Assembly (NCBI GenBank): GCA_047967505.1
Contig: CM106538.1
Origin: Dipteris shenzhenensis
Taxonomy: Eukaryota; Polypodiophyta; Polypodiopsida; Gleicheniales
Reading direction: 5' to 3' (one strand)
DNA: 64,000 nucleotides
The translations under genes were made by a program, and so were the position numbers. Of this stretch, positions 1 through 12,500 are shown in pieces. The notes beneath the pieces are model-generated. The model was not told the origin of the DNA. It did no database searches and saw nothing but the letters and a program-made list of their open reading frames with translations. Position 1 is the first letter of the stretch. Each line of letters begins with the position of its first letter.

Positions 1-3000
1 TAAGGGTAAAGTGAAGAAGATTTGGTTTCATTTTTATTTGACAATGGAAATTTAAAAAAATTGGTCAAGGCAAACCTTGTGAAAAAGTTTCATGTGAAAA
101 TTGATCAAGGACAACCTTGTAAGAAAGCTTCATGTGCCTATTCAAGATCATCCACATCCCATACACCCTATCATGGATGAACAAAGGTGAGTCTTTGAAG
201 ATAACTAAACAAACTTGTCAAATCAAACTTAGAAATGGAGATACTGGTGGATTCGTGATTAGGTCCATGATCTCATATTTCTTGTAGTTGTAATAAGGCA
301 ACATTGCCATCTTTTAGTCAATTTTACCCCTTATGTTGCTATTCTTAGAGCCAAGATTGTGCAACCAAGGTGTATATTTTGTAAAATCTAATGAAATATT
401 AGGGTCTTAAAAAAAGTCATTATCACTATTCAAGTTATTTTCCCAACCATGATAAACTAATCCAAGTAAGAACGCTTGATTACCTAGCTGAAGATTCTTC
501 AATGGACCCAGTTGTAATGGAGGATTTTTCACATGTCCATAATGATATTCATGTCACACAAACATTATGATAGGTACTCCCAAATTGGTGAAGTGGAATC
601 TAGGATCATTATCCCAATTGAGCTCAACTACTTGATTCCGCCTTCTAGGAGTTAGCCCCTTGATGGAGGTTCCACAAACCTACCTTGATTAGATGCTATC
701 TACGTCAGAATCCTATCATCAATAGAGGTTCTCAAAAGTAACTCACAATCCTACTATAGTGGATGAGTCATTTTGGTATATACACTCATCTCCCTTCAAC
801 TAGATTGCTACCCATTAGCTTGTATTGAGGGTTTCCTCCCTCCATTTCCATTATTGAGTACTAGAGTTGCAGGTTTTTGGTGCTCCATCAGTTGATTTGA
901 GTTCTTGAGACCATATTTGAGTAAGTGTTTTAGCTAGATTGCAAATAATTGAGTGTTCATGTGAAAGGGGACACACACACACACACACACACAGAGAGGT
1001 GCACACAAGATGACTAATTTTACACTAAATTGAAAAGTAAATGTGAATATATATAAGTCCACACGTTAGGGTAAAGGCTTGTCCCCTAAGCCCTATGTAT
1101 GCTTAATTAGGAGGTGAAATTTACACCATTCTAAATACCCACTCTTAAATTGCTCTAGATAATAAGAAAAAGTTTTTTACGAAAGGTTGTTTTTTGATTT
1201 TTTGAAAATTATAAAGTTGCATTATGGAAACAAAGGTGATAGAGAATAAAAATGGAAAAAGCGAATCCTATAGTGAAAAACTATGCATAGAGTGTATACA
1301 TTTACTATCACTTTCCCCTCTTTAATGGTATTTGGTTCTTGAGAACATCAAATTGATGTTGGAAGTGGTTGACTTTGTTGAGCAAGAGTGCCTTGTCTAT
1401 CACGTGTTTTTCCTTTCTCATGCATCAAGTGATAGTACACTTAATATAAAATTTGAAGTTCTGAGATCAACCTTCTAAACCAAATTGCTTCATATGCAAC
1501 ATTAGTAGTCTGTAGTATGCTTCAGTGCAGATGAAAAGCTACTTCTGACTACTTATTACTTTCCATGATAAGGATGTTGAGCCAATACTGAAGGGAAAAC
1601 TCCCACACTACCATACCAAACAACTCTTATAGCTACATCTAGATGAGCCGTACTGGATTCCACATATGTTGACTTGAAAAAACAATTGAATATGAGATGC
1701 TAAACCTAGAAAGTGTCAAAAAATTCAAATAACATTGAGCACTTTTTGGTTGTGCTAGCAATATATTCTTTGAATTACTAGAGTTGAAGATAGAGTAGGC
1801 ATCTAAAAGCTAAAGTTTGATTAAAGTATGATGAAGTCTCATCAATCTAGTGAGTATCATGATACGTTCTTTTGATTGGACCAGACAATTTATATGTTTT
1901 GGATTCTTTTGAATATCCTATGAGGATACTTTGATGGATTTTACATCAAGGTTGTTTCAAAGCTCATTGTGGATATGTGCATTAGCTAGAGAGCCAAATA
2001 CCCTCAAATGATCAATTGAGGCCTAGGGCTTAATTCTTATGAATGTCTCTTCTTCCAAAAATCTTTGTAAAACTCTATTGGTAGCCTATCCTCCCTAGTA
2101 ATTTTAACATCACTCCTAGCATCTACTACATCCTTAAGGTTTGCTAAGGTAAGAGATGCTTGTAGTTGGGAGCTTCTCAAAATTTTCCACTACTCTTTCC
2201 CTAAATTGATAGCAATTTTGTATGTTGTTCATCTCAAAGTGAGAGGAACGAAACCCTTAGAAATGATTGAAAATAATATTGGCATTATCTTCCTTTGATG
2301 TGTTTGTGGTTCCATTTTCCCTTACCACTAGAGCAATCTCTTCCTTGTCATGTTAATCTTGATGATATTGAAGACCTCTTTTGTTTGCCTATCTATCTTT
2401 CAAGCCCACCATTCTCTGAGATATAGCTAGGATTAATCCAATCTTTAGTGAAATAATGTTAGACCTCTACCTAACACACTCTAATTAAGCTCAAAGAGAA
2501 TGGCTACACCAAGAGAACTTCTTTCGAAATTGAACGGTAACTAGGAGGATAATATTTAAAGCAATCTTTGGGTAGCCAACACATAGTTCTAATTATTTTG
2601 CCGGTAGCACACCATGTAAGAAGAAAGGTTGTGAAGTCTTGTACTAAATGTGCACTTCAGGATTAATTAACATGGCTCCAATCTTTGTGAAATAATGTTA
2701 ACGTGCTACACTTATTATGGTTGTTAGCATGTACCAAATAGACTATTTTGCTAGCATATGCAAAAGAATATATGAGCTATGTACATTGTATATTCTCTGT
2801 CCACATTATGGTGTAACTGAAATGCCAATATTTTAAAGGCATTACTTTTAAACTTTGGAAAGGGATGGAATCACACTTGAATCTCAAAAAGGAGAATGCA
2901 TGACGTTTTAGAATACAACTAACAAGGATTGCTAGTTAGCAACATCCTAAACCACATCTTTAGTGCACATTAACATGCTTACAACCGATCCTCTAAAGCT

Positions 3001-4480
3001 TTCATGCATCTACAAAATTTTCTTTTTTCTTATAAATGGGAGCATGATGCCTCTGACATTGAAGCTTATAAGATCGAATGCCGGCTGTCCTTTTTCATCC
3101 CATTCATTCTATTATCTAGCGAATTCTTGAAGTTGATCTCTGCTATCAATGATGTCTTTGAAGATGAAGTTAGGGCTTCTAGTGTCTATCTTGCTCTATA
3201 ATAATATGGCCAAAGCTACTTTCTTTAGATAAAATAAACCTTATCTTTCACTCTACATCTTCACAAGAGGGATTTTGTGTATGCAACGTGGATCTTCATA
3301 TATTGATCAAAGATTGACCAATATGCAACATTGATCTTCATAGATTGATCAAAACATTGACCACTAGATTTTAGGGGTTGGTGGGATAGCCTATGAAAGG
3401 GGTTCCTACCCACCTTGGAGAGCCTATATTAGTGATAAATTGACCAATAATGGGTAATTTTCAAGCAATGGTAACAATTTGGTACCACCTTTTCACTTTG
3501 ACAAGAAGGCTTCCATGACTACATAACTCATTTTACTCTTGGCTTTTGTGGCATTCAATCACCAAAATGACGTAAAAGCAATGCTAACTTGGTCATTCAC
3601 TATGCTAATAGTGAAATAAAAACTTAAAAATGTTCAATTTTAAACCATAATAGAATGTGTAATGGAAATGGTAATGTGGCATTTGTGTGCATATGTCCAT
3701 GCATGTGTGGCAAGTTGGTGGGGTGGCAATACTAATGGGATTGCTCATGTAGTAGTAATGATGCACACTGATGATTGGACTACTAGATAGAGTACGATGT
3801 GGTATTACCACATGTTGGATGATGTGGCATGTGTGCCATGGGTCAAATACTAGAGAGGATAAGGTGTCATGGAGGAGTACCATATGTGGATAAGATCCCA
3901 TGTTTTGTGGGTTTGCAACCTTGGTTGTCCCTTTGGTTGTGGCTTAGTTCCTCGAGGCTTATGGGAAAAAAGAAGAAGAGTTTGGGAGTTGGCATGAGTT
4001 GTGAACATGAAAATTTGGCAGCATTGGTGGCAATGAGGTGATGGCTACATAAGTGGAATCCACGAGCCTTGGTTGCTATGCCACTGTTAGTGACTGGGGT
4101 GATCACAACCACTCATTGGATGTCAATGATAAAGCGAAGATGTTGATGAGAGACATGAAGCTCGTGGAGTCCAAACCAAAGAGGGCATGATCCTCAATTG
4201 ATGTGCTTTGATTGTCATAGAGCTGAGGCTTTTGACTAGGCATCATAGAGAGGTATGGGAGCTCACTAGCAGCTTCATTAGAAATGCCATGACTCGGGGT
4301 TCACTACCTCGATTGTTTCATTGGCATTGTCAGATTGAGTAGTGCAACTTGTCCAAAATACCTCTCTACATGTTCTAATAGGATGCAAGTTTTGCAACAA
4401 GCATGCGCGTGTGTGTGCATTCTTCGATGTTGATTAGAACATCCATACATACAAAAAAATTTGTCCATACAAGATGATAA
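1..4480. other. Gene-free AT-rich stretch
   Basis: No open frame here has recognisable protein similarity, codon bias or splice structure; the few frames over 60 codons overlap on both strands and look like chance. Composition is AT-rich and non-repetitive apart from one short dinucleotide run. It probably holds old, unrecognisable transposon sequence, but I see nothing that identifies a family. Confidence 0.5.
971..993. repeat. (AC)n microsatellite
   Basis: An uninterrupted AC dinucleotide run of about 11-12 units, followed by AGAGAGGTGCACAC. A simple sequence repeat, likely length-polymorphic. Confidence 0.9.
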
Positions 4481-4483
4481 GAG

Positions 4484-4838
4484 GACTCCCTATGTGAGCG
4501 TTATCAATGTTGGTGACCTATAGCCTTGATTAATATGTCCATACCACAAGCAAAACCTTTAAGGGAGCATGAGTGCTAGCAAGGTAGAGCCTTAGTAATG
4601 CTAGATCTTGGTGCTAGCAGCACTAGCTAATGGATATGTTGGGGAGGTTAGGTGGATGCTAGCCAGTTGAGGTAGCAACTATGGGGGCTTGGCAGTGTCT
4701 TCCTTGCTACAGTTTATGGTTGCCCTTGAGCTGCCCTCGAGCCAAGCCCACTAGCCCAATGTTGTAATAGTAGGCTAGCACTAGAATGCTAGACAAGGGA
4801 GAAACAAAATCCCTTGTTAGGGAAGCTATATCTAGATT
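4484..4838. repeat. Dispersed direct repeat A, copy 1
   Basis: This segment is repeated about 1.08 kb downstream (5,564-5,889) in the same orientation. Shared stretches include the block about tagcaaggtagagccttag and the block about agcccactagcccaatgtt. Copies differ by substitutions and small indels. The arrangement of two direct copies flanking a ~0.7 kb core resembles LTRs around a small non-autonomous element, but I see no clear TG...CA ends, primer-binding site or target duplication, so the class is open. Confidence 0.7.
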
Positions 4839-4849
4839 TTTGGAGATAT

Positions 4850-5510
4850 CGAAGCTGGCAAACAAGCCCCCTTGGAGGAGCCAACCAAATTGCCCTGAGA
4901 TTTTGGAGTGTACTAGAGATTTGAGCCCCTCCTGGCAGCCATCGAAGAATGATACGCCATTGTTTCCAACCCCAAAAAAGCAATGGTAGGCAAAAATCTG
5001 TCTTCCATGAGACCTCATTTAAATTTTTATGAACAGGTAGGTGCCCTTCATCTAGCAACAACCAATGATTTCCACTTGTGAGGGATCGAAAGTTTGGCCA
5101 ATGGGCATCTCCTCTTAGAGTCGGTCCCCATGGACCGGCGGAACACAATGTGATTGACGATTTCAACGAATGTTGGAGTCATAATTACTTGTGAACTAGA
5201 TGCAAGATTTGTAGAATAGGTTCACTAGCAATGTTCAATGACTCTAGGGGCACCCCTTGGCTATTGAAAAGCTCGACTCCGCCCTCTTCGGGCTAAAGTG
5301 GGTGGCTAGACTATGCTGCTACAGGTTGAGGGTGGCTTATGATTTGTACTGCTACTCCGCCTCCAATAAAGTCTAATGGGCGTCTTCTGCGAATTTCTCT
5401 GCCTAAAAATTCCCAGTCAGGGTCCACTGTTTTGCTGGTGCATGGGGAGCGTCTCTTAACTACATTAAAGAAGAGGTTAAGGGGGGAGAGCTTAAACACA
5501 TATAAAAGTT
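4850..5510. repeat. Dispersed direct repeat B, copy 1
   Basis: About 650 bp that recurs at 6,940-7,640 in the same orientation with many substitutions. Landmarks in both copies are agcaatggtaggca, gatttccacttgtgaggga and the terminal block around gcatggggagc. Both copies contain a short hairpin made of a 6-8 bp stem and a CCAT loop (5,122-5,137 here). No coding potential is evident. Repeat A copies lie on either side of this copy. Confidence 0.75.
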
Positions 5511-5563
5511 GGGCAAGTCTTTTGCTCCTCTAGAGTAGGAGGCTCTAGCTTGGAGGCTAAGAG

Positions 5564-5889
5564 GACTCCCGATGTGAGTGTAAGCAACGTTGGTGACAAA
5601 TAGCCTTTATTAATATGTCCATACCACAAGCAAACTCTTTAAGGGAGGCTAAGAGGACAATGCTACATGAGTGCTAGCAAGGTAGAGCCTTAGTAATGCT
5701 AGATCTTGGTGCTAGCAATGCTAGTGAATGCTAGCCTGTTGAGGTAGCAACTATGGAGGCTTGGCAGTGCCTTCCTTGGCTATAGTTTAAGGTTGCCCTT
5801 GAGCCAAGCCCACTAGCCCAATGTTGCAATAGTAGGCTAGCACTAGAAGGCTAGACATGGGAGGAACAAAATCCCTTTTTAGGGGAGCT
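5564..5889. repeat. Dispersed direct repeat A, copy 2
   Basis: Second copy of the 4,484-4,838 segment, beginning at gaggactcccgatgtgagtg and diverging after about 5,889. It carries a ~20-bp internal insertion and a deletion relative to copy 1. Confidence 0.7.
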
Positions 5890-6939
5890 ATATTGTCTTT
5901 GTTGATGGTGTAATGGGGATTAAATAAGAGCACCTCCCCACACCTTGTTGGGGACACGTAAGGCTAGTGGGGGAACTCTAGCATGAGGAGCATGGAAAAA
6001 GTAAAATAAAAAGCATTGAGCTAATTTTGCCAACCATACTTATTGCTTGTCATCCTGATGCTTCTCATCCAACTTGTGAACCAATGTTGCAATGCTACTT
6101 TAGCTCTAGAGAGGCATCATGCGGATGGAACATACTGCTTGCTATTGTTGTTGCAGTTGTAAAATTAGCTCCACTAGGAGACCCTCTAACAGCCATTTAG
6201 TAGGCTCATGGAATGGGCCTTAAGAAACTAAAAACCACATATTTCCACTTTGACCTTATGGAACATGTTAAAAAAACACCAAAATGCCCTTGCCTTTGCC
6301 CAAATGACTTAGGGCCCGGCACCCTCAGTTGCTCTTCCTTGGGCTTTTCTTCTCTTTGGGCTCCATTTTTCCTTGTTTTTTATGTCATGGGCCATATGAA
6401 AATTTCGAAGAATTATAGTTCACAAGGGGAAAAGTTACTGCCAATTTTTGCATTTTCCCTCCTTCACAAGATAAGAGTGCATTCGATGCTTTCAAATTTG
6501 GAAGGTAAAAAATTGTAGTGTTCCCCTTCAAGAGAAAATAATGCCATTGAATTTTTCATGAATTGGGTGAAGTTAGCCACAAGTGCAGTGAGCCAAGGCC
6601 ATCTCCATCTAGTTGCAATCTACCATGCATTGTTGGATTAGTATTGTTAAGCAGGTTTATGCTAGGCAAGCTAGCTTTTGACGGTTGATGGCACACGAGG
6701 GAGTGAAGTAGTTGCTCAACCCACCATCTCTGCTTGATGAAAATTAGTGTAAGGTTGCCAAGGGTAGTTAAGAATGGAAGTGCTCATTGGTATCTATAAG
6801 AGGACATTCCCATGTAGGGGAAATATGTCACCACAAAGTGGGGATGCCATCTATAATATCACATTCCCACAAAGGGGGGAGTATGTCACCATAAAGGGGG
6901 GATGCTTTTCTCATGAGTCCATCGAGGAGCCCGAAATCT
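5890..6939. other. Gene-free stretch with a small tandem duplication
   Basis: No supported gene. At about 6,803-6,905 a ~60-bp unit containing acattccca and atgtcaccac occurs twice in tandem, with the second copy diverged. The longest frame (6,213-6,518) has no recognisable similarity. Confidence 0.5.
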
Positions 6940-7640
6940 CAACCTATTGCAGCAACTGCGTTTCTCTAAGGATGTGCGAGATGATGTGTTTGGAGGCATG
7001 AATAGACATAGGGAACCAGTGTTCACCAAAACCAGCAAACTGAGCCCATTCGGGGGGCTAGCTTTGGACACTTCTTGGACACTTCTTGGTAGTTGTTGGA
7101 GAACAACACTCCATTGTTTCCAACTAAAAAAAAGCAATGGTAGGCAGAAATTTGTGTTCCATGGGACCTCATTTAATTTTTTGTAAATCAGTGGATGCCC
7201 TTCATCTAGTAGCAACTGATGATTTCCACTTGTGAGGGACCAAAAGTCTAGCCAATGGGCACATCCTCTTAGAGCTGGTCCCCATGGACCAGCGGAGCAC
7301 AATACGATTGACGATTTTGATAGAAGTTCGAGTCCCCATGTGAACTGGACGCGAGACCTACAAAATAGGTTCACTGGAGATGTTCGGCGACTCTTGGAGA
7401 TGTTCGAAAAGCTTGATCTCGCCCTGTTCGAGCTAAAGTTAGTGGGCGGTTCGTGATTCGTGTTGTTGATTTGTGCTACGATTCCTCTCGGCAAGGGGCC
7501 TCCAACAAAGTCTAGCATGCTTCTTCCACGAATGTCTCTGCTCGAAAATTCCTAGTGAGGGGTCCCATTTTCTACCGATGCATGGGGAGCGGCTCGTAAC
7601 TACAATAAAGAGGACGTTAAGGGGGGAGCTTAAACACACG
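6940..7640. repeat. Dispersed direct repeat B, copy 2
   Basis: Second copy of repeat B. It contains a tRNA-like B box (GTTCGAGTCC, 7,326-7,335) with an A-box-like TAGCCAATGGG at about 7,251-7,261. The spacing is longer than in a normal tRNA-derived SINE and copy 1 lacks a good B box, so SINE identity is only a possibility. The hairpin at 7,274-7,293 has an 8-bp stem. Confidence 0.7.
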
Positions 7641-7641
7641 T

Positions 7642-7765
7642 AGGGTGTTTACACACTTGCCCGCCTGTGGGCACACGCAAGGCTCATGGACGGGCAAGAC
7701 AGCCCACCCACAGGGTTCAAGATGGATTTATTGGATCTTGGGCACCCAGAGTGTGTAAGCACCCT
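7642..7765. repeat. Short element with 16-bp inverted ends
   Basis: The left end AGGGTGTTTACACACT and the reverse complement of the right end (AGGGTGCTTACACACT, 7,750-7,765) match at 15 of 16 positions. The 124-bp unit could be a very small MITE or a folded insertion at the end of repeat B. I found no clean target-site duplication, so this is a structural observation rather than a family assignment. Confidence 0.4.
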
Positions 7766-9510
7766 TAAATTCACAGATAGAGAGCTAGGCTCTAGAGTCT
7801 AGCTTAGAACTTTGGAAGCTGCAGGAGCTCTCCATTGAAGGCAGGGGAACTGCAGCAGGTAAAGATCTTCCAGCCCTCATTAACTCTCTTCTTTGTTATT
7901 GTTGACCATCTGCATCAACCATAACATGCAAAAAGTTTTGGGTTTCTTTATTTGGTTTGCTTGCTTCATTGCCTTCTGCTCCTGCTCTGTGAAGAACATG
8001 CAGAATTTGCAGCCGGTAAGAACTTACAAGAATTTCTTGGATTTTGGGTCGATGCAGATTTCTGTCTGCTGCCAGGACAGCTCAAGAAGACGGCCTTTTG
8101 CAGCCTGAAAATTAAATTTATATGTCCTTCTTCCTCCTTGCAATTTGTTCCTTGGACCGAGTCCCTATCCATTTGTTTGAGTTTTGCTTGTGTCGAACAG
8201 ACGATTTTTTGTGCAAAGGCTCCAATTTTGCAGCCGGTAACAGCGCTCTTGCTCTGCCTGATTGCTTTGGGTCCATGGATTTTTTGCGGTTTGTCGCTTG
8301 GATCGAGTCTCTGTCGAGTTGTTTGAGGTTTCGCTTGTGAAAGAATGGGACGAATTTGCAAATCTGGAATTTGCAGTCGGGAACAGGTCTTTCTACGTCT
8401 CACTACTGCATTGGTTCAATGGATTTTGCAGCTTGTTCCTTGGATCGACTCTCTGTAGAGTTGTTTGAGTTTAGCTTGTGACCAACGAACGAATTTGCAA
8501 ATTCAAAGCAGCCCGAAACGTGCAGTGGGTAAGAGCGCTGTTTCTGCATTGGTTCCATGGATTTCGAGTGAGGTTAGAGTTCTGTGTTGTTGTGTGCATC
8601 GATGGGCTGGTCTATGCAAGAATCAAGGGTAAAGGAGTGTTCTTGTGGGAGTTGATTGTAACGCATATCTTGTTGTGTTGTGTTGCATAATTGATTCTGT
8701 GAGAAGTGTACATGGTGGTGAGCATCAATATCAGTTCTCAATCCTTCTCCTTCAACAGATTTCCGTCTTCCAGATCGTTTGCTTCTCCCATCCGGCCTTT
8801 CACAATCCGCAGGTATTCTTTCTATCCCTCGACTGCCTTCTGTTTCTTCTGATTCTTTATCTCCCTCCTCCCACAACTCACAGTTCTTTAGCTCCTGCAT
8901 TTCCCTCTACCCGCCTGTGCTTAGTGCCCCTTTCCCTTGCTTCACATGCCCACACCCATCACGTGCTATACAATTGTTTTCTTGTTCATATCTCGTGCAG
9001 AGCATACATGCTTGCCAGCATTCCCACTTTCGCGTTTCCGGTATATCCCTCGGTAGATCTGTGTGCGGTTTCATTCTCCTCGTTGCCGCACCTCATGGAG
9101 ATCCTTATGCTCTTAGTATCCTTTCGTTAGTCTCGCCTTCACTTCAGCTCATTTCACAACCCCTTTGGAGCATCCTGATCTTTAGCATGCCCGCGTTAGG
9201 TCGGCTTTGCACCTGATGGATCCGTGGCTTTCCCTTGTTCGTGTCAATTGCAGGCCGACTGCCTAGGTCGGGCCCCAATCGAACGTAATCATTTCGCAGG
9301 TTCATTTTTTATCTGGCAGTCCTAGTCGGCGCAGATACCCTTCAAAGCCGGCTTCCCTTCAACCTGTCTCATTCCAATCCGTGCTTTGCTTTAACAGGTG
9401 GCCCAAGAACCAACAAGTTTGGCGCTTAAGGCAGGGTTAGTCGGCGCGGTTGCATTACGAGGACATTGACGGAATCCAAGCGAGGAATTTTGCGAAACAC
9501 CACACCTAGG
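7766..9510 (+). promoter_or_regulatory. Promoter/5' leader region of PPI1-like gene, probable leader intron
   Basis: This region precedes the first in-frame ATG of the PPI1-like gene and contains pyrimidine-rich tracts. A plausible donor CAG|GTAAAG occurs at 7,859 and a strong acceptor CTTTAACAG ends at 9,397, suggesting a 5'UTR intron of about 1.5 kb; several other internal AG/GT sites could be used. No TATA box can be placed with confidence. The intron would contain the tandem repeat at 8,005-8,570. Leader introns are common in plant genes, but this one is inferred from splice-site appearance only. Confidence 0.4.
8005..8570 (+). repeat. ~145-bp tandem repeat with splice-site-like cores
   Basis: At least three diverged units. 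Each contains a cttggatcgagtctctgt-like block, then gagttgtttgag, then a TTGCAG...GGTAAG-like core at about 8,005, 8,227, 8,371 and 8,519; the last three cores are 144-148 bp apart. The core resembles a 3' splice site followed within a few bases by a 5' splice site. It lies upstream of the PPI1-like coding sequence, within its putative leader intron. Confidence 0.6.
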
Positions 9511-12500
9511 ATGGGAGCTGAAGCATTTGCTCAGATCGGATCAGAGGCTACAACTATTGAGGCTCCATTCACTTTTCAAGATCCCGAGATATACTCCAAC
9601 GGCGTGTTGCATGAGATAGATTCGTCCGATAAATCAGCAGATGGATTGAGTGAAGTTGATCCTGCGATTGCAGTGAACGAGTCTCTGGCCTTGGAGGAGC
9701 TAAAAGACAAACAAGACGCCTGTGAACCAGATATGGATTCGTGTGCCCTCGAAGTTCCCAATGGCAAGGAAGCAAATATTCCGATTGCTGCCGTCCCTGA
9801 GGAAAACGGATCTGGATGGGATTGCATTCCACAACAAGGGCACGCTTCGGGCTGGATCAGTGTGGATGGCACCCCTGCAATCGTTCCTTCTGCTGCTGCT
9901 ACTTGTGTCTCGGAGCAGCCCTGGCCTTCTTCACAAAGACGGACGCATTATATGACAAGAGTCCCAAGAATTATCGATAATAAACTTAGGAATGAAATCA
10001 AATTGGCAGACATGCAACTTGAGGCAACCAACAAAAAGAGGGATTTCCTCCGTGCAGCTTTACAACTAAAAAGGGTGAGTGGGCTGAAATTTGTTGGGAT
10101 GTAATTCGTTTTTGATGATTCGTACTCCAAAGTTTCTGACATTGTTTGTTCCGGAAAGCAGGCTAGTAAGGCCGAGCTACTTGAAAAGCTTAGGCCGATT
10201 CGAGAGAAGGATAGGGGTTTCAAGGATGCCATGCAAGGTAAACGCACAGAGTTAGAGCCATTTTCACAGGCCCTGACAAAGTTTAAAAATGCCCACAGCA
10301 CTGCTCGAGGAAGAGGCCAGGATCTTTGTTCATCGGAGGAGGAACTAAATGTTAAGGTAGTGCTACAATAAGCTATATCTGTTCAGTTGTTTGATCAGGT
10401 TCTTAGACTCGAAATTATATGAAACGATCAATGTCTGATCCTTTTGGATTCCTGTACTTAGATTGCAGACCTTCAATATAGGATACAACACGAGAGCATT
10501 CCTCTCAAAGAGGAAAAACTGTTAGTGCGAGAGATCAAGCTTTTAGAAGCCACTCGGAATCAAGTGTCTGCCAAGTCCGTGTTGCAAGCGGAGCTTGTCG
10601 AAAATCTTGGTCCAAAGGAGGACATTCAGGACCAGTACAAGGTATATGGTGTTGAATTTATATATTAAGGTTTTTTACCAGCGTTTTAGGAGCTTACGGT
10701 TCTGTTATTGACAGTTGATATGCCAAGAACTTGACTTGATGAAGAAAGACCACAAGCAGACACGGACAGAATATGAAGTCATTGACAAAGAAATTGAAAA
10801 ACTCAATGCTGAAATAGAAGAGATCAAAAAACAGTTTGAAAGAGCTAACTTTGCCCAACAAGAAGCGTATGAGAAGTTCCGAGAATTAAGGAAACAAGAA
10901 AATTCAAAGGTAATATTTCTTATTCTTTTTGGTTGGCATTACTATAGATGTTGTGCAGGAATTTTGAGTTGTAACATGTTTCTCCCTCGCCCTTTTTTTA
11001 AAGTATCTTGAATCACCTATCCTTTAAATGCAGCTCCACGGAATTGTCCTCTTTGCTCTGGTGCATATAGTTGTCTACAGTGGCATGCACACACAAGGAT
11101 CAAATGACAAGTGCATAGTCACTGATGGGATGCCTAGTTTACCCTGTAAAGTAGCCTGGTTAGGAGCAGTGGAGCCTCCTCCACGTTCCTGCGCATGAGA
11201 ACAAGAATGTGTTCCTAGATGTCAGATTCCCAACCTAACTCAGCAGAGAGCCAGTCGGCCTCCCCAAATGTTACAAGGCATCTGCCACGGGTGAAGGAAA
11301 CTTGGGACTGCAGCTGTACAGAGTCTCAAGAGGGTCAACCAGGAATAGGTCACAGGTGATGGCATGTTCCTACTGTGTGTGTGTCTTGGAGGAAGCATCT
11401 TGAGTATATCCTCTGGATTTCTCATCAATTTGGGAGGTTATGCTGTAATGGGGGTGACTTAATAGACCATCATATGGCTACCAAATCTGTCACGACATTG
11501 ACTTACAGCAACCTTGATGCTTGAAGACCGTCACTTGATGGTATCTGGTAAAGTGGCAAGTCTAGATAATGCTATTTTTCCCTTGGCTGTAGTTGTTTAC
11601 CTTGGGATGAAGCCCATAAACTAGCTGTGTCGGTCTGCCTTCAGGATGGGCAGTGGGGTGTAATGATCCACTAGGTATGTGTTTATCCAAATTTGCTTTA
11701 TATCAAGGGAAAAATCCGTTGCTTTTTTAGCACAACACTTCACTCCCCTTACAGCGGAAGCTTTACTTCACTCTCGCAATCTGTAGAATTGAATCAGTAT
11801 CCAAAAATCTTGCCTGGCAAATCAGGACCACCCGGCCTTAAGCTTAGGATGAAGATGTGGCCTGCCATTGCATCTTGCCCGTATTTCGTCTGGATGACAT
11901 GAATTGAATTCTGATAAGTCTTTGAATGATGCCGCTTGAATGTAGAATGACCATTATTTTTTACTTGTATGTGATGTGCCCAATTTCCATTATCCAACTT
12001 CATGCTCATATGCAACCACCTGTTCCTTTTGTGGCAGGCACTTATTCATTACCTTACCATTAGCATGCGTCTTGAACAAAATTCCTTGAAACCAGGAGCT
12101 TAAGTCAATGCTTCCTTAATGTAGTGAAAAGCTGGCAAGGGCTGCATTGCATTATACAAAAGCTTCCTTGATGAGATCTGTTGGTAGGTTGGCTCTAGGC
12201 ATGATAAGGCCCCTGTAGAAGCATGCTAAGCCCAAAAATCTTTAGAGGTGTTTTGTGCTACAAAAAACCTCGGTATGCCATCATGACTTACAATGTGACT
12301 GAAGTATTCCATCTCTAATGACATAGGATGTTTTTAACGTTCTTATTTACTCATAATTTTGTCTAAAGTTGCTTACAAACTCCCTTTGTTCCTTTGTTCT
12401 TTTGCCTGGTCTATAAAAAAAATTAATTTGTAAGATTGGATATATTCTAGTCTTATGAAGGTATATATATGCCAATTAGTTCCATGTTGAAGACAAATGA

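Noticed and set aside
971-993. CRISPR-like or telomeric repeat
   Set aside because: Pure AC microsatellite. No spacer-repeat structure anywhere in the window and no TTTAGGG telomere arrays were seen.
3605-4112. Overlapping frames on both strands around 3.6-4.1 kb
   Set aside because: No similarity, no codon signal, and frames overlap on opposite strands; chance ORFs.
4484-5889. LTR pair around a small retroelement
   Set aside because: Two direct copies exist, but no TG...CA ends, primer-binding site, polypurine tract or target duplication could be found, so it was kept only as a direct repeat.
7251-7335. tRNA gene or tRNA-derived SINE head in repeat B
   Set aside because: A- and B-box-like motifs are present but too far apart, no cloverleaf can be folded, and the other copy lacks a good B box.
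8645-9216. Frames upstream of the PPI1-like start (161 and 145 codons)
   Set aside because: Pyrimidine-rich leader/intron sequence; Ser/Leu/Pro-rich translation, overlapping frames and an acceptor site at 9,397 argue against coding.
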